64,000 nt of DNA from NCBI GenBank assembly GCA_964017235.1, contig OZ024927.1, positions 53,449,293 to 53,513,292 on the forward strand. The letters are read 5' to 3'. A program made the translations under genes and the position numbers. Positions within the stretch are counted from its first letter, which is position 1; every line of letters starts with the position of its first letter. Origin of the DNA: Sabellastarte sp. h YS-2021 (lineage: Eukaryota > Annelida > Polychaeta > Sabellida > Sabellidae). The notes beneath the pieces were generated by a model, which saw only the letters and a program-made list of their open reading frames with translations, made no database searches and was not told the DNA's origin. Shown one piece after another: positions 9,864-20,733 of this stretch.

Positions 9864-11616
9864 ACTGAGCTATATCTTCCTCAGCTCGTTTGATGGTAGC
9901 ATCTGGGAAAAGAGTCGACAGATGAAGGGGAGCAGTTCTCAAGGCTGTGAGGGTGTCCTGCTTGATCCCGGTCCTGAGATGACTGAGATATGCATCACGA
10001 CGGACAAGAGTAAGGTTCCCCATAGTGATGAAGACGAAGTCGGATAGGTGCTCCATCGACTTTGCTGCTGCCTGTGAGATGCTAGCGTTGAAATCCATTA
10101 AGTAATGGAGTTCATCAATAGCAGGAGAGACCTTTGTCGACCCTTTCCCTTTATTCTGGGCTTTAAGAACCTTGAGCTGCTCCTTCATACTCTGTTGCAC
10201 CTTCACCAGGCAACGGTTAAAACTGGCCGTCTGATTACAGATAACTGAGGCCTCACGGGCCGACCGTTCCCATCTGCGTAAAGTTTCTTGAGAAATCTTG
10301 CGTGAAGCAGGGGGAGTGGAGCCCAGTCCCGTATACCTGGCTATGCGACTGTAACTACTATTCAGTCTAACTGCGTCTGTGTGCCATGTGGAGATTCTGG
10401 AAGGTTCAGGCTTCTGGTCGGTGTGTAGGCCATACCACTTAGTCTGAGAGCGGGGTGGTCGGATGAAAACGTCCTTGGCCAGTCCACCGGCTTCCGACCC
10501 CCTAGACAGGTAACCCTCTGCTATAGTGAGGTTGAGTTTGCCAAGTTTTTTGCAGAGCCATTCTTCTGTGGGCATCCTGACAGATACCTTACCCGGGGTG
10601 ACAGTTTTGGGGCCGGCGAATGGATTGTCGTCGGATGTGGCAGTGGTGTTGTCGACCTCAGGAATGTGTGTCCAACCCATATAAGATCGGATACCTTGCA
10701 TGGTGTCCCGGTAAGTCTGTTCTTCAGATATGGGCTGGTCCTGTTCATTTACTGAATGTTCCTCCGACCATTCCCCTTCGTCGGCATATAAGTCTAAGGG
10801 AGGCCTGTCCGACAGTGCACTACCATCATTGGAAGAGAGGCTTGAGAAACTGTCCTGTCTGGACCTATGCAAGGTCGGAGAGCCTGAGTCAGCTGTATCA
10901 GAGGGCATTGGTCGGTCTGTGGCTGGTTGGTGACTGCCCTGTTGAGAGAGAGAGGTTGGGTCGGTACCAATATCTCCAGCCGGGGTATGTTGGTCGGTGG
11001 TGGTAGATGAAGTAGGTCGGCTGGTTTTAGTTTGACTGGCCGGCTGATGCTTATGAGCAGAGGAGCCCGTACCAGGAAACTTGCTGCTTGAAGACTGCTG
11101 ACTGGTCAATGCTTTACTGGTCGGCTGATGCTTTTCAGCAGAGAAGCCAGTTCCAGGAAGCGCAGCAGATGAAGATGAGGGTCGGATGAAAGGATCTGAT
11201 ACCCGTTCTACTGAAGCTGGAGGTGAATGGGTCGGAGTGACTTTGACGTTAGCAGAAAACTGAGGTTCAAAGTTCTTGCTCAGCAGAAGTGCCTCCAAGC
11301 GGTTGAAACGCTCCGCCCATTTGGAATCGAAGTCCACGCTAGCAGGATTAACTAAAGCCTCAGAGTCTTTAATAGGCGTAGTTTCCAATTTCTTTGCCTC
11401 CCGCTTCTCTTTTTTAATTCTATATGAGGGAGTGGCTAGCTGAGTACGTTGTTCCTCAGAGAAGGCATTGCAGATGGAACAATTTGAAGACTGGGTGTTT
11501 TTTACACAATCGTCCGTCCCCTTACCCTTCTCGCGACATCTTGCACAAAATGCATGAGAGTCAAAATTTGCCATGGCGTGCCCACAACCGCCTCTGCGTT
11601 GGCCAGGAGAAGACAT
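9658..11616 (-). CDS. DIRS-1 gag-like protein
   Basis: I start it at the Met of MSSPGQRRGGCGH (11616) rather than the upstream in-frame Met at 11685, because DIRS-7 gag starts with the equivalent MASPGQKKGACGH. The N-terminus has a Cys/His cluster (CGHAMANFDSHAFCARCREKG, then CSIC) likely to bind zinc. A long Ser/Thr/Pro-rich low-complexity stretch follows, with two repeats around KHQPTSKALTSQ and KHQPASQTKTSR. The C-terminal half is conserved with DIRS-7: YRDTMQGIRSYMGWTHIP, WLCKKLGKLNLTIAEGY, RWERSAREASVICNQTASFNRCL and FPDATIKRAEEDI. The frame is uninterrupted. Its role would be particle formation and RNA binding (inference). Confidence 0.88.
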   Translation of the reverse strand: MSSPGQRRGGCGHAMANFDSHAFCARCREKGKGTDDCVKNTQSSNCSICNAFSEEQRTQLATPSYRIKKEKREAKKLETTPIKDSEALVNPASVDFDSKWAERFNRLEALLLSKNFEPQFSANVKVTPTHSPPASVERVSDPFIRPSSSSAALPGTGFSAEKHQPTSKALTSQQSSSSKFPGTGSSAHKHQPASQTKTSRPTSSTTTDQHTPAGDIGTDPTSLSQQGSHQPATDRPMPSDTADSGSPTLHRSRQDSFSSLSSNDGSALSDRPPLDLYADEGEWSEEHSVNEQDQPISEEQTYRDTMQGIRSYMGWTHIPEVDNTTATSDDNPFAGPKTVTPGKVSVRMPTEEWLCKKLGKLNLTIAEGYLSRGSEAGGLAKDVFIRPPRSQTKWYGLHTDQKPEPSRISTWHTDAVRLNSSYSRIARYTGLGSTPPASRKISQETLRRWERSAREASVICNQTASFNRCLVKVQQSMKEQLKVLKAQNKGKGSTKVSPAIDELHYLMDFNASISQAAAKSMEHLSDFVFITMGNLTLVRRDAYLSHLRTGIKQDTLTALRTAPLHLSTLFPDATIKRAEEDIAQFESKGQSTSGHGKGRYHPYERPERKTSHRDSRPDKPAWKTIGKRQYRKGKGRAASFSSRPAKGQQSYK

Positions 11617-11710
11617 GATAGTCCTGGTATATAATAAAATGTAATAATAGTGAAGAAAACGCAAAATGGTAGAAGAAAAACTCAATAAACTCCTTTGAAG
11701 AAATTTCCTT

Positions 11711-11921
11711 GTGCATTAGCACGCACCAAACGAAAAAGATGCTATGACGTCATGTTGTCTAGACAGGAAGGAAGTACGACACGCCATCTGGCGAGTGCAC
11801 TAGTACTACGGACCGACCTGCTGGTGGAAACACAGGACGTCTTTTTCTGGCGTTTGGCGGGCCGGTCTGCGCCGACCGGATAAGCTATTGTCCATTGGAT
11901 AGGATGTATTAATGCAATAAA
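11711..11921 (-). repeat. DIRS-1 5' inverted terminal repeat
   Basis: Starts inside with CACCAAACGAAAAAGATGC and ends outside with TATTAATGCAATAAA. It is closely related to 28545-28744 (DIRS-4) and 49986-50184 (DIRS-7), and contains TGACGTCA at 11745-11752. It probably carries the promoter for gag, whose start codon lies about 95 bases further in. Confidence 0.85.
11745..11752. promoter_or_regulatory. perfect CRE (TGACGTCA) in the DIRS-1 terminal repeat
   Basis: A palindromic CREB/ATF-type site. The same octamer is at the same relative position in both terminal repeats of DIRS-4 (22846-22853, 28570-28577) and DIRS-7 (44171-44178, 50008-50015). Confidence 0.6.
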
Positions 11922-11938
11922 AATATTATCCACTGGTA

Positions 11939-12866
11939 GTGTCCTGTTCACTCGCCAGGTGGCTGCGTCACCCCAAGCTCTCACTTGATGGAGTAACATA
12001 CTTCCTCTTTTTGTGTCCTCTGTTGAGCTGTATATTGCGGGGAAGGTAAGGTGGGAATCCCTTTGTCCACTAGGTAAGGTATTATAAGTGTAAGAGTGAT
12101 GTTTAACTTTTCCATCTTCCGGCAGAGCCAATCATCTGATGGGAGCTTGACCAAGATTTTGCTGGTTGGCTGGGTCCTGGAATCGGTAAATGGATTGTCA
12201 TCCTGAGATGAGGCTAAATTCTCAAATTCTGGAATCTGGTGCTACTTTTGTTTATCAGAAAACTATTGGTCCAGTTTCAGTTCCGGCATAGCAGTGTCTT
12301 TATCAGAAACCTCATCTTCTTCATCCACAGGGTCAGCAGGGGATTTGGGGTAGGTATGTTGATCCATGTCAGAATCAGGGTCCTGTGGAGCATGAGAAAG
12401 TCACTGAAACAGTTGTGCAGCCTTCTTGCCAGTAGGGGTCTGACTGGAGATACTCAGGCAGACCAGTCTGATAGACTGTAAAACACTGGTACTAGTAGCA
12501 GGTCGACTTGGTAGTTTACAAGGTCTTTCTAAAGTTACAACACTTGTAAATTGCTTCACCGATAAACCTGGCATAGTAAATGTCTTTGCGAGGAGCATGG
12601 TCTCAAACTTGCAAATCTCTGTGACCACTCTTCTTCAAAAGCCTCGATATCTTCACTAGAACTGGGCATATTTGACAACTTTCTAGATTCGTTCTTGCTA
12701 GCCCCTTTGGAAGGAGCAGACTTATTTCAAGCTTATTTCCTCTTGCTAGTGGTCACATGGATCTATCTCAGGACCCTTTTATCCCACACCTCATGCACTT
12801 ACCTTGTTTGTCGAATCCGACCATGACATGCCCACAACTGCCTCGTTTTTGTTCTGGAGAGGCCAT
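11939..12866 (-). pseudogene. DIRS-2 relic: terminal segment and decayed gag
   Basis: 11939-12090 matches the DIRS-9 end at 54144-54312 (GTAGTGTCCTGTTCA, TCCACTAGGTAAGG). From about 12095 to 12866 the minus strand is a decayed gag: its start near 12866 resembles MASPEQKRGSCGH, and the conserved WLCRKL region is near 12120, with many frameshifts between. The rest of the element is gone. DIRS-1 appears to have inserted in or beside its terminal repeat. Confidence 0.65.
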
Positions 12867-12884
12867 GTTAGATGTAGAAACAGA

Positions 12885-13305
12885 TTATATCAAAAATAGC
12901 ATCAGAGATGCCCGTACCCCACAGCCTGGGGAAATAGTTTTCAACACCATGAGATATAGAAGTAGTGAAACAGTACAAAGATCGGGATACTTTTAGAGCA
13001 GTGTCAGTTATATTAAGGTACAAATGATGTTTAAGTAGAGAAAAAACATCTAAGAGAAACAAAATGTATGTAAAGATAAAGTATTAAAGCAAGACAATTC
13101 AACAGCAAGATTATAGCATTAATCAGTAAACTAAAAACTATGATGCACACCTACAACCTCTGAGCAATGTCGCTACCAAGTATCAACTTCCTACACTTTA
13201 CAGTTTCAGAGATATTGCCTGGACAAAATTTTAAAGGTCAAGGTCACTACGGCAAGGTCAAATGTCAAATCATGGTCACACCATGACGTTGCACACCTAC
13301 ACCCC
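12885..13305 (+). mobile_element. HINE-2a, left part (Helitron-like non-autonomous element)
   Basis: 12885-13140 (ATCAGAGATGCCC, ACCCCACAGCCTGGGG) matches 36997-37290 and in part 53866-54010. From about 13141 it changes to ~135-bp core units (CAAGTATCAACTTCCTACAC ... CAAGGTCACTACGGCAAGGT) that resume at 21094 beyond the hAT insertion. It is non-coding. The Helitron-like class is inferred from the 3' hairpin at 21507-21524. Confidence 0.6.
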
Positions 13306-13865
13306 CAGGGTTTCAGATTCGCATCGGCCATCGGTCATTGACCGAATTTTGCAACGAAAATCCGAATTTTAAATAAACTCTTAGGACATATTGTCCGAGA
13401 CGTATCCGTGGACGATAATAGAAGATCTAGCCACCGTTTTATTTACAAAACACGAAGTCCCGTTACAACTCACGAAACCCTAAAATCTCGCGAGATCTAC
13501 ATGATTTTTATTGCAGAAAGGTCTAGCCGTCTTTTTACTTGCAAAATATGAACTGAAGTCACGAGACCCTAGAATCTCACGAGATCTGCGTGATTTTTAT
13601 TGCAGAAAGGTCTAGCCGTCTTTTTTACTTGCAAAATATGAACTGAAGTCACGTTACAACTCACGAGACCCTAAGATCTCGCGAGATCTACGGAATTTAT
13701 TTCTAATTATAGCACGTTAGAAATGCTATAATAGCGGTATAAAATGCAACAGAATCACAGAATTAGCAATATTTTACAACTTTCTCCTCCACTAAGTGAC
13801 TAAACATGCTAATAAACCCAATAAATGCTGCAGTATTAACCACTACTGTAGAGATACCTTGAACC

Positions 13866-14815
13866 ATGGATCATTCCAACTTACAGCAGATAACTTTAAA
13901 ACACTATTTTGCTGGAGATAAGCCTGAGGAATCAAAGGAGACTGGAGATAGTTCTGAAGTTAATAATAATGTTGTTCCTGAGCAGACAGAGAAAAATAAG
14001 TGCAAAATAGCAAGAAAATTTCAAATGCAATGGCTGAGATTGTACCCATGGCTCAACTTTGATGGAAATGTGATGACATGTACTCTATGTAAGTCCACTT
14101 TTTGTGTAAATTATTTACACCTCTGAGATTGGGGTTAGGTTCCTGGCCCGACCTCAAGTGGGAAAGTTGGTAGTTGCTTGTCGTTGGTCAGCAGTTTACA
14201 GTACAGAAACTTGGCCAACTGTATGTACTGGTTTCCTCTGCCCATAAAACTACCTGTCGTGATATGACCTATACAATGTGTTGAAAGCGACGTTAAAATC
14301 CAAATAAATAAATGTGTAAATTATTTTGTTCTATTTGGGTGTTGACTGAGATGTTTATGTATTGAAAGTATTGAATGTTTTATGTCACACCTGCATATTT
14401 GTTGTCCAAGGAATCATACACAGGCATTTATTAGCAAGTAACTATCAACCTTACACCTCAACATGAACTTCTGACTGGCCCAGATTTACAGACTCCTTTC
14501 TGATTATTTACTCTGCCAAATGGTGGTGTGTATTTTGTAGTTTTGTTACATTGTATGTTCAGAAAAATTAACAAAAAAATACTCTGTCAAATCAAAGTGT
14601 TAAGTACGTGATTTTAAGTGCACTTGCATATTTTTTAGGTATCGAGAGGGGACGGAAGAATGTTTTCACTACTGGAAATTGTAACTTCAGAACTTCAACA
14701 TTACATGACCATCAAAAAACTGGTGACCATCAGATGGCATTGAAAGCAGCAAGTTTACAAACTGAAATGACTTCATGTCAGAAGAAAGCCAACAGTGAAG
14801 AAGAACAAGAGGAGA
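13866..14815 (+). pseudogene. hAT transposase gene, exon 1, intron and start of exon 2 (BED-like zinc finger)
   Basis: Exon 1 (13866-14088) starts MDHSNLQQITLKHYF. It reaches the first Cys pair of a BED-like finger (YPWLNFDGNVMTCTLC), whose second Cys codon is split by an intron: donor CTAT/GTAAGT, acceptor TTTTTTAG at 14638. Exon 2 (from 14639) restores that Cys and supplies the rest of the finger (VFTTGNCNFRTSTLHDHQKTGDH). Open sequence then stops at the HINE-1a left border near 14816, after an acidic EEEQEE stretch. The gene resumes at 18979. The layout resembles ZNF862-like hAT-derived proteins. Splice phases agree, so the intron is well supported. Confidence 0.75.
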
Positions 14816-15084
14816 CTGCCCGTGAACGGGCACTGTGTCAGCTGACTGAATGTTTTTGATTTGTGATGGTGATAATGAGAGGAAAGCATAATTATCAGGC
14901 AAAGGGCTGTACAGAAATACAGTAAATGGTAACTGAACACATGTTCGAAAGATATTCCGAAGCTGACAGAAGAAAACGACAAAAAAGTTGTGCCCTGCAA
15001 ATGGTATTATGAAATAAAGTAACAAGGTAATTGTTTAAGGGTAAAAAGTAGGTTAAAAATATTTAAAGAAATACTATAAATGCA

Positions 15085-16030
15085 ATATCCTCGTTCCACC
15101 ATGAAGAAGGGGTCCAAAGGTCAAATCTGACCATACCAAAAGATTCCCAGCCAAAGAATTTAGGATGGTTTACCATCCCAAACCTCTCGGACCAATAATA
15201 AGTGAGTTATAGGCACTTTTTAAGTTTGGCTATCCTTGTTTGACCTTGAAGGAGGGGGTCCAAGGTCAAATCCGACCACACAAAAAAATTCCCAGCCCAT
15301 GATTTCCTGTAGCTTGTTTACCATCCCAAACTTGTAGGACCAATAATAAGCGAGTTCTAAGCAATTGTAAGTTTGACTATCCTCAACTGCCCTTGAAGGA
15401 GGGGTCCCAGGTCAAATCTGACCACACCAAAAGAATCCCAGCCCATGATTTCCTATATGTTGGTTTACCATCCCAAACCTCCAAGACCAATAATACGCGA
15501 GTTATAAGCACTTTAAGTTTGGCTATCTTCGTTTGACCTGGAAGGAGGGGGTCCAAGGTCAAATCCGACCACACAAAAAAATTCCCAGCCCATGATTTCC
15601 TGTAGCTTGTTTACCATCCCAAACTTGTAGGACCAATAATAAGCGAGTTTTAAGCAATTGTAAGTTTGGCTATCCTCAACTGCCCTTGAAGGAGGGGTCC
15701 CAGGTCAAATCCGACCACACCAAAAGATTCCCAGCCCATGATTTTCTATAGCTTGGTTTTCCATTCGAAACCTCTAGGACCAATAATAAGTGAGTTATAA
15801 GCACTTTTAAGTTTGGCTATCCTCATTTGACCTTGAAGGAGGGGTCCAAGGTGAAATCCGACCACACCAAAAAATTCCCAGCTCATGATTTTCTATAGGT
15901 TGGTTTTCATTCCAACCTCTGGGACCAATAATAAGCGAGTTATAAGCACTTTTATGTTTGGCTATCCTCATTTGACCTTGAAGGAGGGTTCCAAGGTCAA
16001 ATCGGACCATATTAACAGATTCCCAGCCCA
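15085..16030 (+). repeat. ~146-bp tandem array A of HINE-1a
   Basis: About seven units, each with TTTGACCTTGAAGGAGGGGT, CCAAGGTCAAATCCGACCAC and GGACCAATAATAAGCGAGTT. Each unit holds two diverging TCAAGGTCA-like half-sites. HINE-1b has about six units (39950-40760). Confidence 0.85.
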
Positions 16031-16049
16031 TGATTTCCGACAGGTTGGA

Positions 16050-18385
16050 TACAATGATTTACTCAACAGTGAGAACCTGAAAGAAGCTATTGCTCAGCTA
16101 TCCCATGACATAGAGGTCTGCAATTTCACTATGTTATAGCTGACCAAAACGTCTGTGAATAACATATTTAACAAAATACTCTAAATGTAATAATTTTCAA
16201 GTTACAACTGATTTACTCAAGAGTGAGAACCTCAAAGTAACTATTACTCAGCTATGCAATGAGCTACATGTCTGAATTTTTGCTCTGTTATAGCTGACCT
16301 AAAAGTAGCTGAACAACATATTTAAGCAAAATACTGTAAATGCAATAGTTTTCAAGTTACAACTGATTTACTCAATAGTGAGAACCAGAAAATAGCTATT
16401 GCTCCGCTATGCCATGAGCTATAGGTCTGTAATTTCACTATGTTATAGCTAACCCAAAAGTAGGTGAACAATATATTTTAACAAAATACTCCAAATGCAA
16501 TATTTTTCAAGTTATAGCTGATTTACTCAACAGTCAGTGCCTGAGAACAGCTATTGCTCAGTTGTGCCATGAGCTACAGGTCTGTAATTTCACTATGTTA
16601 TAGCTGACCCAAAAGTAGCTGAATAACATATTTGCACAAATTTCTGTAAAAGCAATAGTTTTCCAATTACAACTGATTTACTCAACAGTGAGAACTTCAA
16701 AGTAGCTATTACTCAGCTATGCAATGAGCCACAGGTCTGGAACTTCACTATGTTATAGCTGACCCCAAAATAGGTGAATAAAATATTGAAACAAAATACT
16801 CTAAATGCAATAGTTTTCAAGTTATAAGTGATTTACTCAACAGTGATAACCTAAAAGTAGCTATTACTCAGCTATGCCATGAGCTACAGGTCTGAAATTT
16901 TACTATGTTATAGCTGACCCAAAAGTAGCTGAATAACATATTTATACTAAATTCTCTAAATGCAATAGTTTTCAAATTACAAGTGATTTACTCAACATTG
17001 AGAACTTCAAAGTAGCTATTACTCAGCTATGCAATGAGTCACGGGTCTGGAACTTCACTATGTTATAGCTGACCCCTAAATAGGTGAATAACATATTGAA
17101 ACAAAATACTCTAAATGCAATAATTTCCAAGTTATAAGCGATTTACTCAACAGTGATAACCTAAAAGTAGCTATTACTCAGCTATGCCATGAGCTCAGGT
17201 CTGAAATTTTACTATGTTATAGCTGACCCAAAAGTAGGTGAACAACATATTTAAGCAAAATACTGTAAATGCAATAGTTTTCAAGTTACAACTGATTTAC
17301 TCAATAGTGATGACCTAAAAGTAGCTATTACTCAGCTATGCCATGAGCTACAGGTCTGAAATTTTACTATGTTATAGTTGACCCAAAAGTAGCTGAATAA
17401 CATATTTATACTAAATTCTCTAAATGCAATAGTTTTCCAATTACAACTGATTTACTCAATAGTGAGAACCTCAAAGTAGTTATTACTCAGCTATGCAATG
17501 AGCTACAGGTCTGAAATTTCACTATGTTATAGCTGACCCAAAAGTAGGTGAACAACATATTAAAGCAAAATACTGTAAATGCAATAGTTTTCAAGTTACA
17601 ACTGATTTACTCAATAGTGATGACCTAAAAGTAGCTATTACTCAGCTATGCCATGAGCTACAGGTCTGAAATTTTACTATGTTATAGCTGACCCAAAAGT
17701 AGGTGAACAACATATTTAAGCAAAATACTGTAAATGCAATAGTTTTCAAGTTACAACTGATTTACTCAATAGTGATGACCTAAAAGTAGCTATTACTCAG
17801 CTATGCCATGAGCTACAGGTCTGTAATTTCACTATGTTATAGCTGACCCAAAAGTAGCTGAATAACATATTTATACGAAATTCTCTAAATGCAATAGTTT
17901 TCCAATTACAACTGATTTACTCAATAGTGAGAACTTCAAAGTAGCTATTACTCAGCTATGCAATGAGCCACAGATCTGAAACTTCACTATGTTATAGCTG
18001 ATCCCAAAATAGGTGAATAACATATTGAAACAAAATACTCTAAATGCAATAGTTTCCAAGTTATAAGCGATTTACTCAACAGTGATAACCTAAAAGTAGC
18101 TATTACTCAGCTATGCCATGAGCTACAGGTCTGAAATTTTACTATGTTATAGCTGACCCAAAAGTAGCTGAATAACATATTTATACGAAATTCTCTAAAT
18201 GCAATAGTTTTGAAGTTATAAGCAATTTACTCAACAGTGATAACGTAAAAGTAGCTATTACTCAGCTATGCCATGAGCTACAGGTCTAAAATTTTACTAT
18301 GTTATAGCTGACCCAAAAGTAGCTGAATAACATATTTATACGAAATTCTCTAAATGCAATAGTTTTTAAGTTACAAGTGATTCTA
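16050..18385 (+). repeat. ~155-bp tandem array B of HINE-1a
   Basis: About fifteen units, each with GATTTACTCAATAGTGA, TATTACTCAGCTATGCCATG, GGTCTGAAATTTTACTATG, CCCAAAAGTAGGTGAACAAC and TGCAATAGTTTTC. Successive starts at 16056, 16210, 16365 and 16520 give the period. The unit is homologous to the 133-bp unit at 62040-64000 and makes up most of the element. Confidence 0.9.
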
Positions 18386-18978
18386 CTCATGATGGAAGTT
18401 ACTGAAAAGCCCAAAAGTAGCTATTACTCACTTAGCTATTGAGACAGGCACCCAACTTACTCACCATATTGTAGCTATGAAAAAAGTAGCTGAATAACAT
18501 ATTTTAACAAAATGCTCTAGATGCAACAGTTTTCAAGTTATAAATGATTTTGTGCATGATTTCATGAATGTTAATGCATTAAAAATTATTAAAAAAATTT
18601 ATTAAAAAAAAAGTAAGAGAGATCCAGGTCTCATACTCACACAAGAGAATCTACCTCTGGCCTAGTACATATATGCAAGATATGAGAGAAATCCCTGCAA
18701 TAGTCACTGAGAAAATTGTGATAAAAAGTTGAAATTTTCACACTTTTGGTGGGGGTACCCCCCTTGTAATGTCTCTAGCAAACAGACGAACAGACAGATT
18801 TGCATGCCTTGAACAATTTTTCATCCTCGATAGATAAGGTATCTTTTAAAAAAAACAGCACGTCTCTAGGCCTTGTAGTTTTGGAGGAGAAGTTGTTCAC
18901 GCGGACGCGGACGCGTACGCCCACGCCGCAGAGTGACGACATAATGCCAGCTGACTGACAAGTCAGCTGACATAAAAA
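18386..18978 (+). repeat. 3' end segment of HINE-1a with terminal hairpin
   Basis: It contains a GGGGGTACCCCC palindrome near 18755, the intact insertion target later used by DIRS-7 in the other copy (18791/18792), a GCGGACGCGGACG stretch and the 28-base hairpin at 18945-18972. One arm base differs from HINE-1b (TGCCAG for TGTCAG). Confidence 0.7.
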
Positions 18979-20733
18979 GCCATTATAGATGCACTGAAAT
19001 CGACTTTCTGGCTGGCTAAAGAAGGGTTGCCACTGGTCAAATTCAAGTCATTAATAAACCTTTTACGTGCAGTCAACGCACCAGATATCAAACATCTCAA
19101 AGTGTCTGATGAAATGGCTTATGATTCTTCATACTCTGCCTTAGAATTCTTGCATTCCATTTCAAATGTTTTGAAAGAGGAGTTGTTTGAAAAGTTACAA
19201 AGTTCCCCATTTGTTACAGTGCTTGCAGATGAGTCTACTGACATTACTGTAAACAAAAGGTTGGTAATTTATGCTCAAATTCTCAATCCTACTTCATTTG
19301 AAACATCAACAGAATTTGTGGCCAATGTGAAATTATCAGATGGCACTGGTGAGGGGATTGCAAATGCAATATACAGAGAGCTGCAATCTTGTGGTGTACC
19401 ACCTGAAAAGATTATGGGACTAGGTTCAGATGGAGCCAGTGTTATGACAGGGCGGGGCAAGGGTGTCACAGGAATGATGTTGCGCAAAAATCCGCACCTT
19501 TTAAACGTCCATTGCATTGCCCATAGACTTGCACTGTGTACCAGTCAAGCAGCAGAATCTGTTCCAGCAATGAAAGACTATCAGGAGGTTATAACATCTA
19601 TTTACTACTACTTCAAATACTCACCTTGCAAGCAAGATCAAATGGCAAACATTCAGGAAATACTAGACTCACCTCAACTGAAGTATAAAGAAGTCCATAG
19701 TGTTCGGTGGCTATCGTTCTATGGTGCTCTAGAAACAGTGTATCGTACACTTGATGCCTTGCTTACTTACCTTGCACAAGCAGCAATTGCTCATAAAGAT
19801 GCAAAAGCTCTTGGACTGAAAAAAAAGATCATGACGAAAAAATTTCTAGCACTTACCTACATTTTGATGGATATCATACCCCATGTGACAAAACTAAGTT
19901 TATTTTTCCAAAAGGATGACCTGGATATTGCTTTGGTGAAGGTGAATATTGCTGAGTGTCTTAGGTCTCTAGGTGAGTTGAAAGAAAAGCCTGGCAATTT
20001 TGAATCTGAATTTGGTCAGCACATCTCACTTCTTGATGTTGAGAATGAGACAAAAACAGTGTACAAAGGTGAACATGAAATTGCAAGTTGCCAAGACCTT
20101 CATGTTTCCGCTGCAAAGAGAAAGTTTCTTGAAAAACTTATTTCAAACCTGAATGAAAGGTTTCCTAGTTCAGATGTTTTATCAGCATTTGGCAGTTTGA
20201 GTATGCGGCCAATTTCATTTTTATCCAGAGATGACTTGGATACATGGGGCAATGATGACATTGAGATCTTAACAAATCATTTTGCTTGTCCAAAATCTCA
20301 CTCATGGACTGAAGGATCAGGCCATGAAAAGCAACATCATACCAAAGTTTCTGAACCTTTGATTGATGTTAAAGATACACTTACAGAGTGGAAAGCACTG
20401 AAACCACGAGTCATAGCCTTAAAGTTTCCAAGGGACAATACCAGGAACTTGTGGTGTTTGATCAATCAGTTTTGTCAGGATGAATATCCGAACTTGTTGA
20501 AGTTGGCAGCCTTAGGCTTGACATGTCCAATCCACACTTCTGGGTGTGAAAGAGGTTTTAGTATACAGAACTCTATTCTCACCAGCTCTAGAAACAGACT
20601 GAATCCGGAAACACAGGAGGATCTAATTAGAGTAAAGGGATACAAAATGTCTATTGATGACTTTCCATTTGAAAAGGCACTCCAACAATGGAAAGCAGAC
20701 AAGAAGAGACGTATATTTTCCAAATGCCAATAA
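18979..20733 (+). CDS. hAT-family transposase catalytic and dimerisation domains (rest of the disrupted gene)
   Basis: The frame is open directly from the HINE-1a border (KAIIDALKSTFWLAKEG) to a stop at 20733; the first in-frame ATG is not the true start. It contains the hAT RNase-H-like catalytic core: TVLADESTDITVNKRL (Asp), LGSDGASVMTGRGKGV (Asp), NVHCIAHRLAL, VRWLSFYGAL, then after a helical insertion GCERGFSIQNSILTSSRNRL (Glu and the C-terminal dimerisation region). It resembles ZNF862/DUF4371-type proteins. All catalytic motifs are kept and no stop occurs in about 580 codons, so the gene was intact until, or shortly before, HINE-1a split it from its zinc finger. This part now lacks a start codon and the DNA-binding domain. 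Confidence 0.9.
   Translation, partial: AIIDALKSTFWLAKEGLPLVKFKSLINLLRAVNAPDIKHLKVSDEMAYDSSYSALEFLHSISNVLKEELFEKLQSSPFVTVLADESTDITVNKRLVIYAQILNPTSFETSTEFVANVKLSDGTGEGIANAIYRELQSCGVPPEKIMGLGSDGASVMTGRGKGVTGMMLRKNPHLLNVHCIAHRLALCTSQAAESVPAMKDYQEVITSIYYYFKYSPCKQDQMANIQEILDSPQLKYKEVHSVRWLSFYGALETVYRTLDALLTYLAQAAIAHKDAKALGLKKKIMTKKFLALTYILMDIIPHVTKLSLFFQKDDLDIALVKVNIAECLRSLGELKEKPGNFESEFGQHISLLDVENETKTVYKGEHEIASCQDLHVSAAKRKFLEKLISNLNERFPSSDVLSAFGSLSMRPISFLSRDDLDTWGNDDIEILTNHFACPKSHSWTEGSGHEKQHHTKVSEPLIDVKDTLTEWKALKPRVIALKFPRDNTRNLWCLINQFCQDEYPNLLKLAALGLTCPIHTSGCERGFSIQNSILTSSRNRLNPETQEDLIRVKGYKMSIDDFPFEKALQQWKADKKRRIFSKCQ

Larger units (their letters stand above)
1988..11921 (-). mobile_element. 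DIRS-1: DIRS-like tyrosine-recombinase retrotransposon, 3'-truncated and split by a Harbinger element
   Basis: Read on the minus strand it runs: inverted terminal repeat (11921-11711), gag (11616-9658), RT/RNase H (9863 down to 2498, interrupted), tyrosine recombinase (to 1988). The 5' tip matches DIRS-4 and DIRS-7 (TATTAAYGCAATRAAA on the plus strand). The 3' end is missing: recombinase homology stops abruptly at about 1988 against unrelated gag-like sequence. The Harbinger element at 4069-8926 sits inside the RT palm coding region. Removing it and one copy of its TTA duplication restores alignment with DIRS-4. The DIRS assignment rests on the joint presence of YLDD RT, RNase H, a tyrosine recombinase and inverted termini. 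Confidence 0.9.
14816..18978 (+). mobile_element. HINE-1a: Helentron-type non-autonomous Helitron (pearl-like), inserted in the hAT gene
   Basis: A 4.2 kb non-coding element, nearly identical in plan to HINE-1b (39682-50483 minus DIRS-7). It starts with a small GTGCCCGT-type hairpin followed by TGTCAGCTGACT. It then has a unique segment, a ~146-bp tandem array, a ~155-bp tandem array, a GC-rich 3' segment (GCGGACGCGGACG) and a terminal 12-bp hairpin (18945-18972) whose arm repeats the 5' TGTCAGCTGACT; it ends with TAAAAA. The terminal hairpin, subterminal inverted match and tandem core are features of HINE/Helentron elements in bivalves (family knowledge). Confidence 0.75.

Noticed and set aside
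8889..11685. Retroviral gag-pol of an LTR element
   Set aside because: No protease or DDE integrase, inverted rather than direct terminal repeats, and a tyrosine recombinase: DIRS-like instead.
12757..12996. Plus-strand frame over the DIRS-2 gag start
   Set aside because: Antisense shadow of a decayed gag running into non-coding HINE-2 sequence.
16050..18385. CRISPR-like regular repeats
   Set aside because: Units are contiguous ~155-bp tandem copies with no spacers, in clearly eukaryotic DNA.
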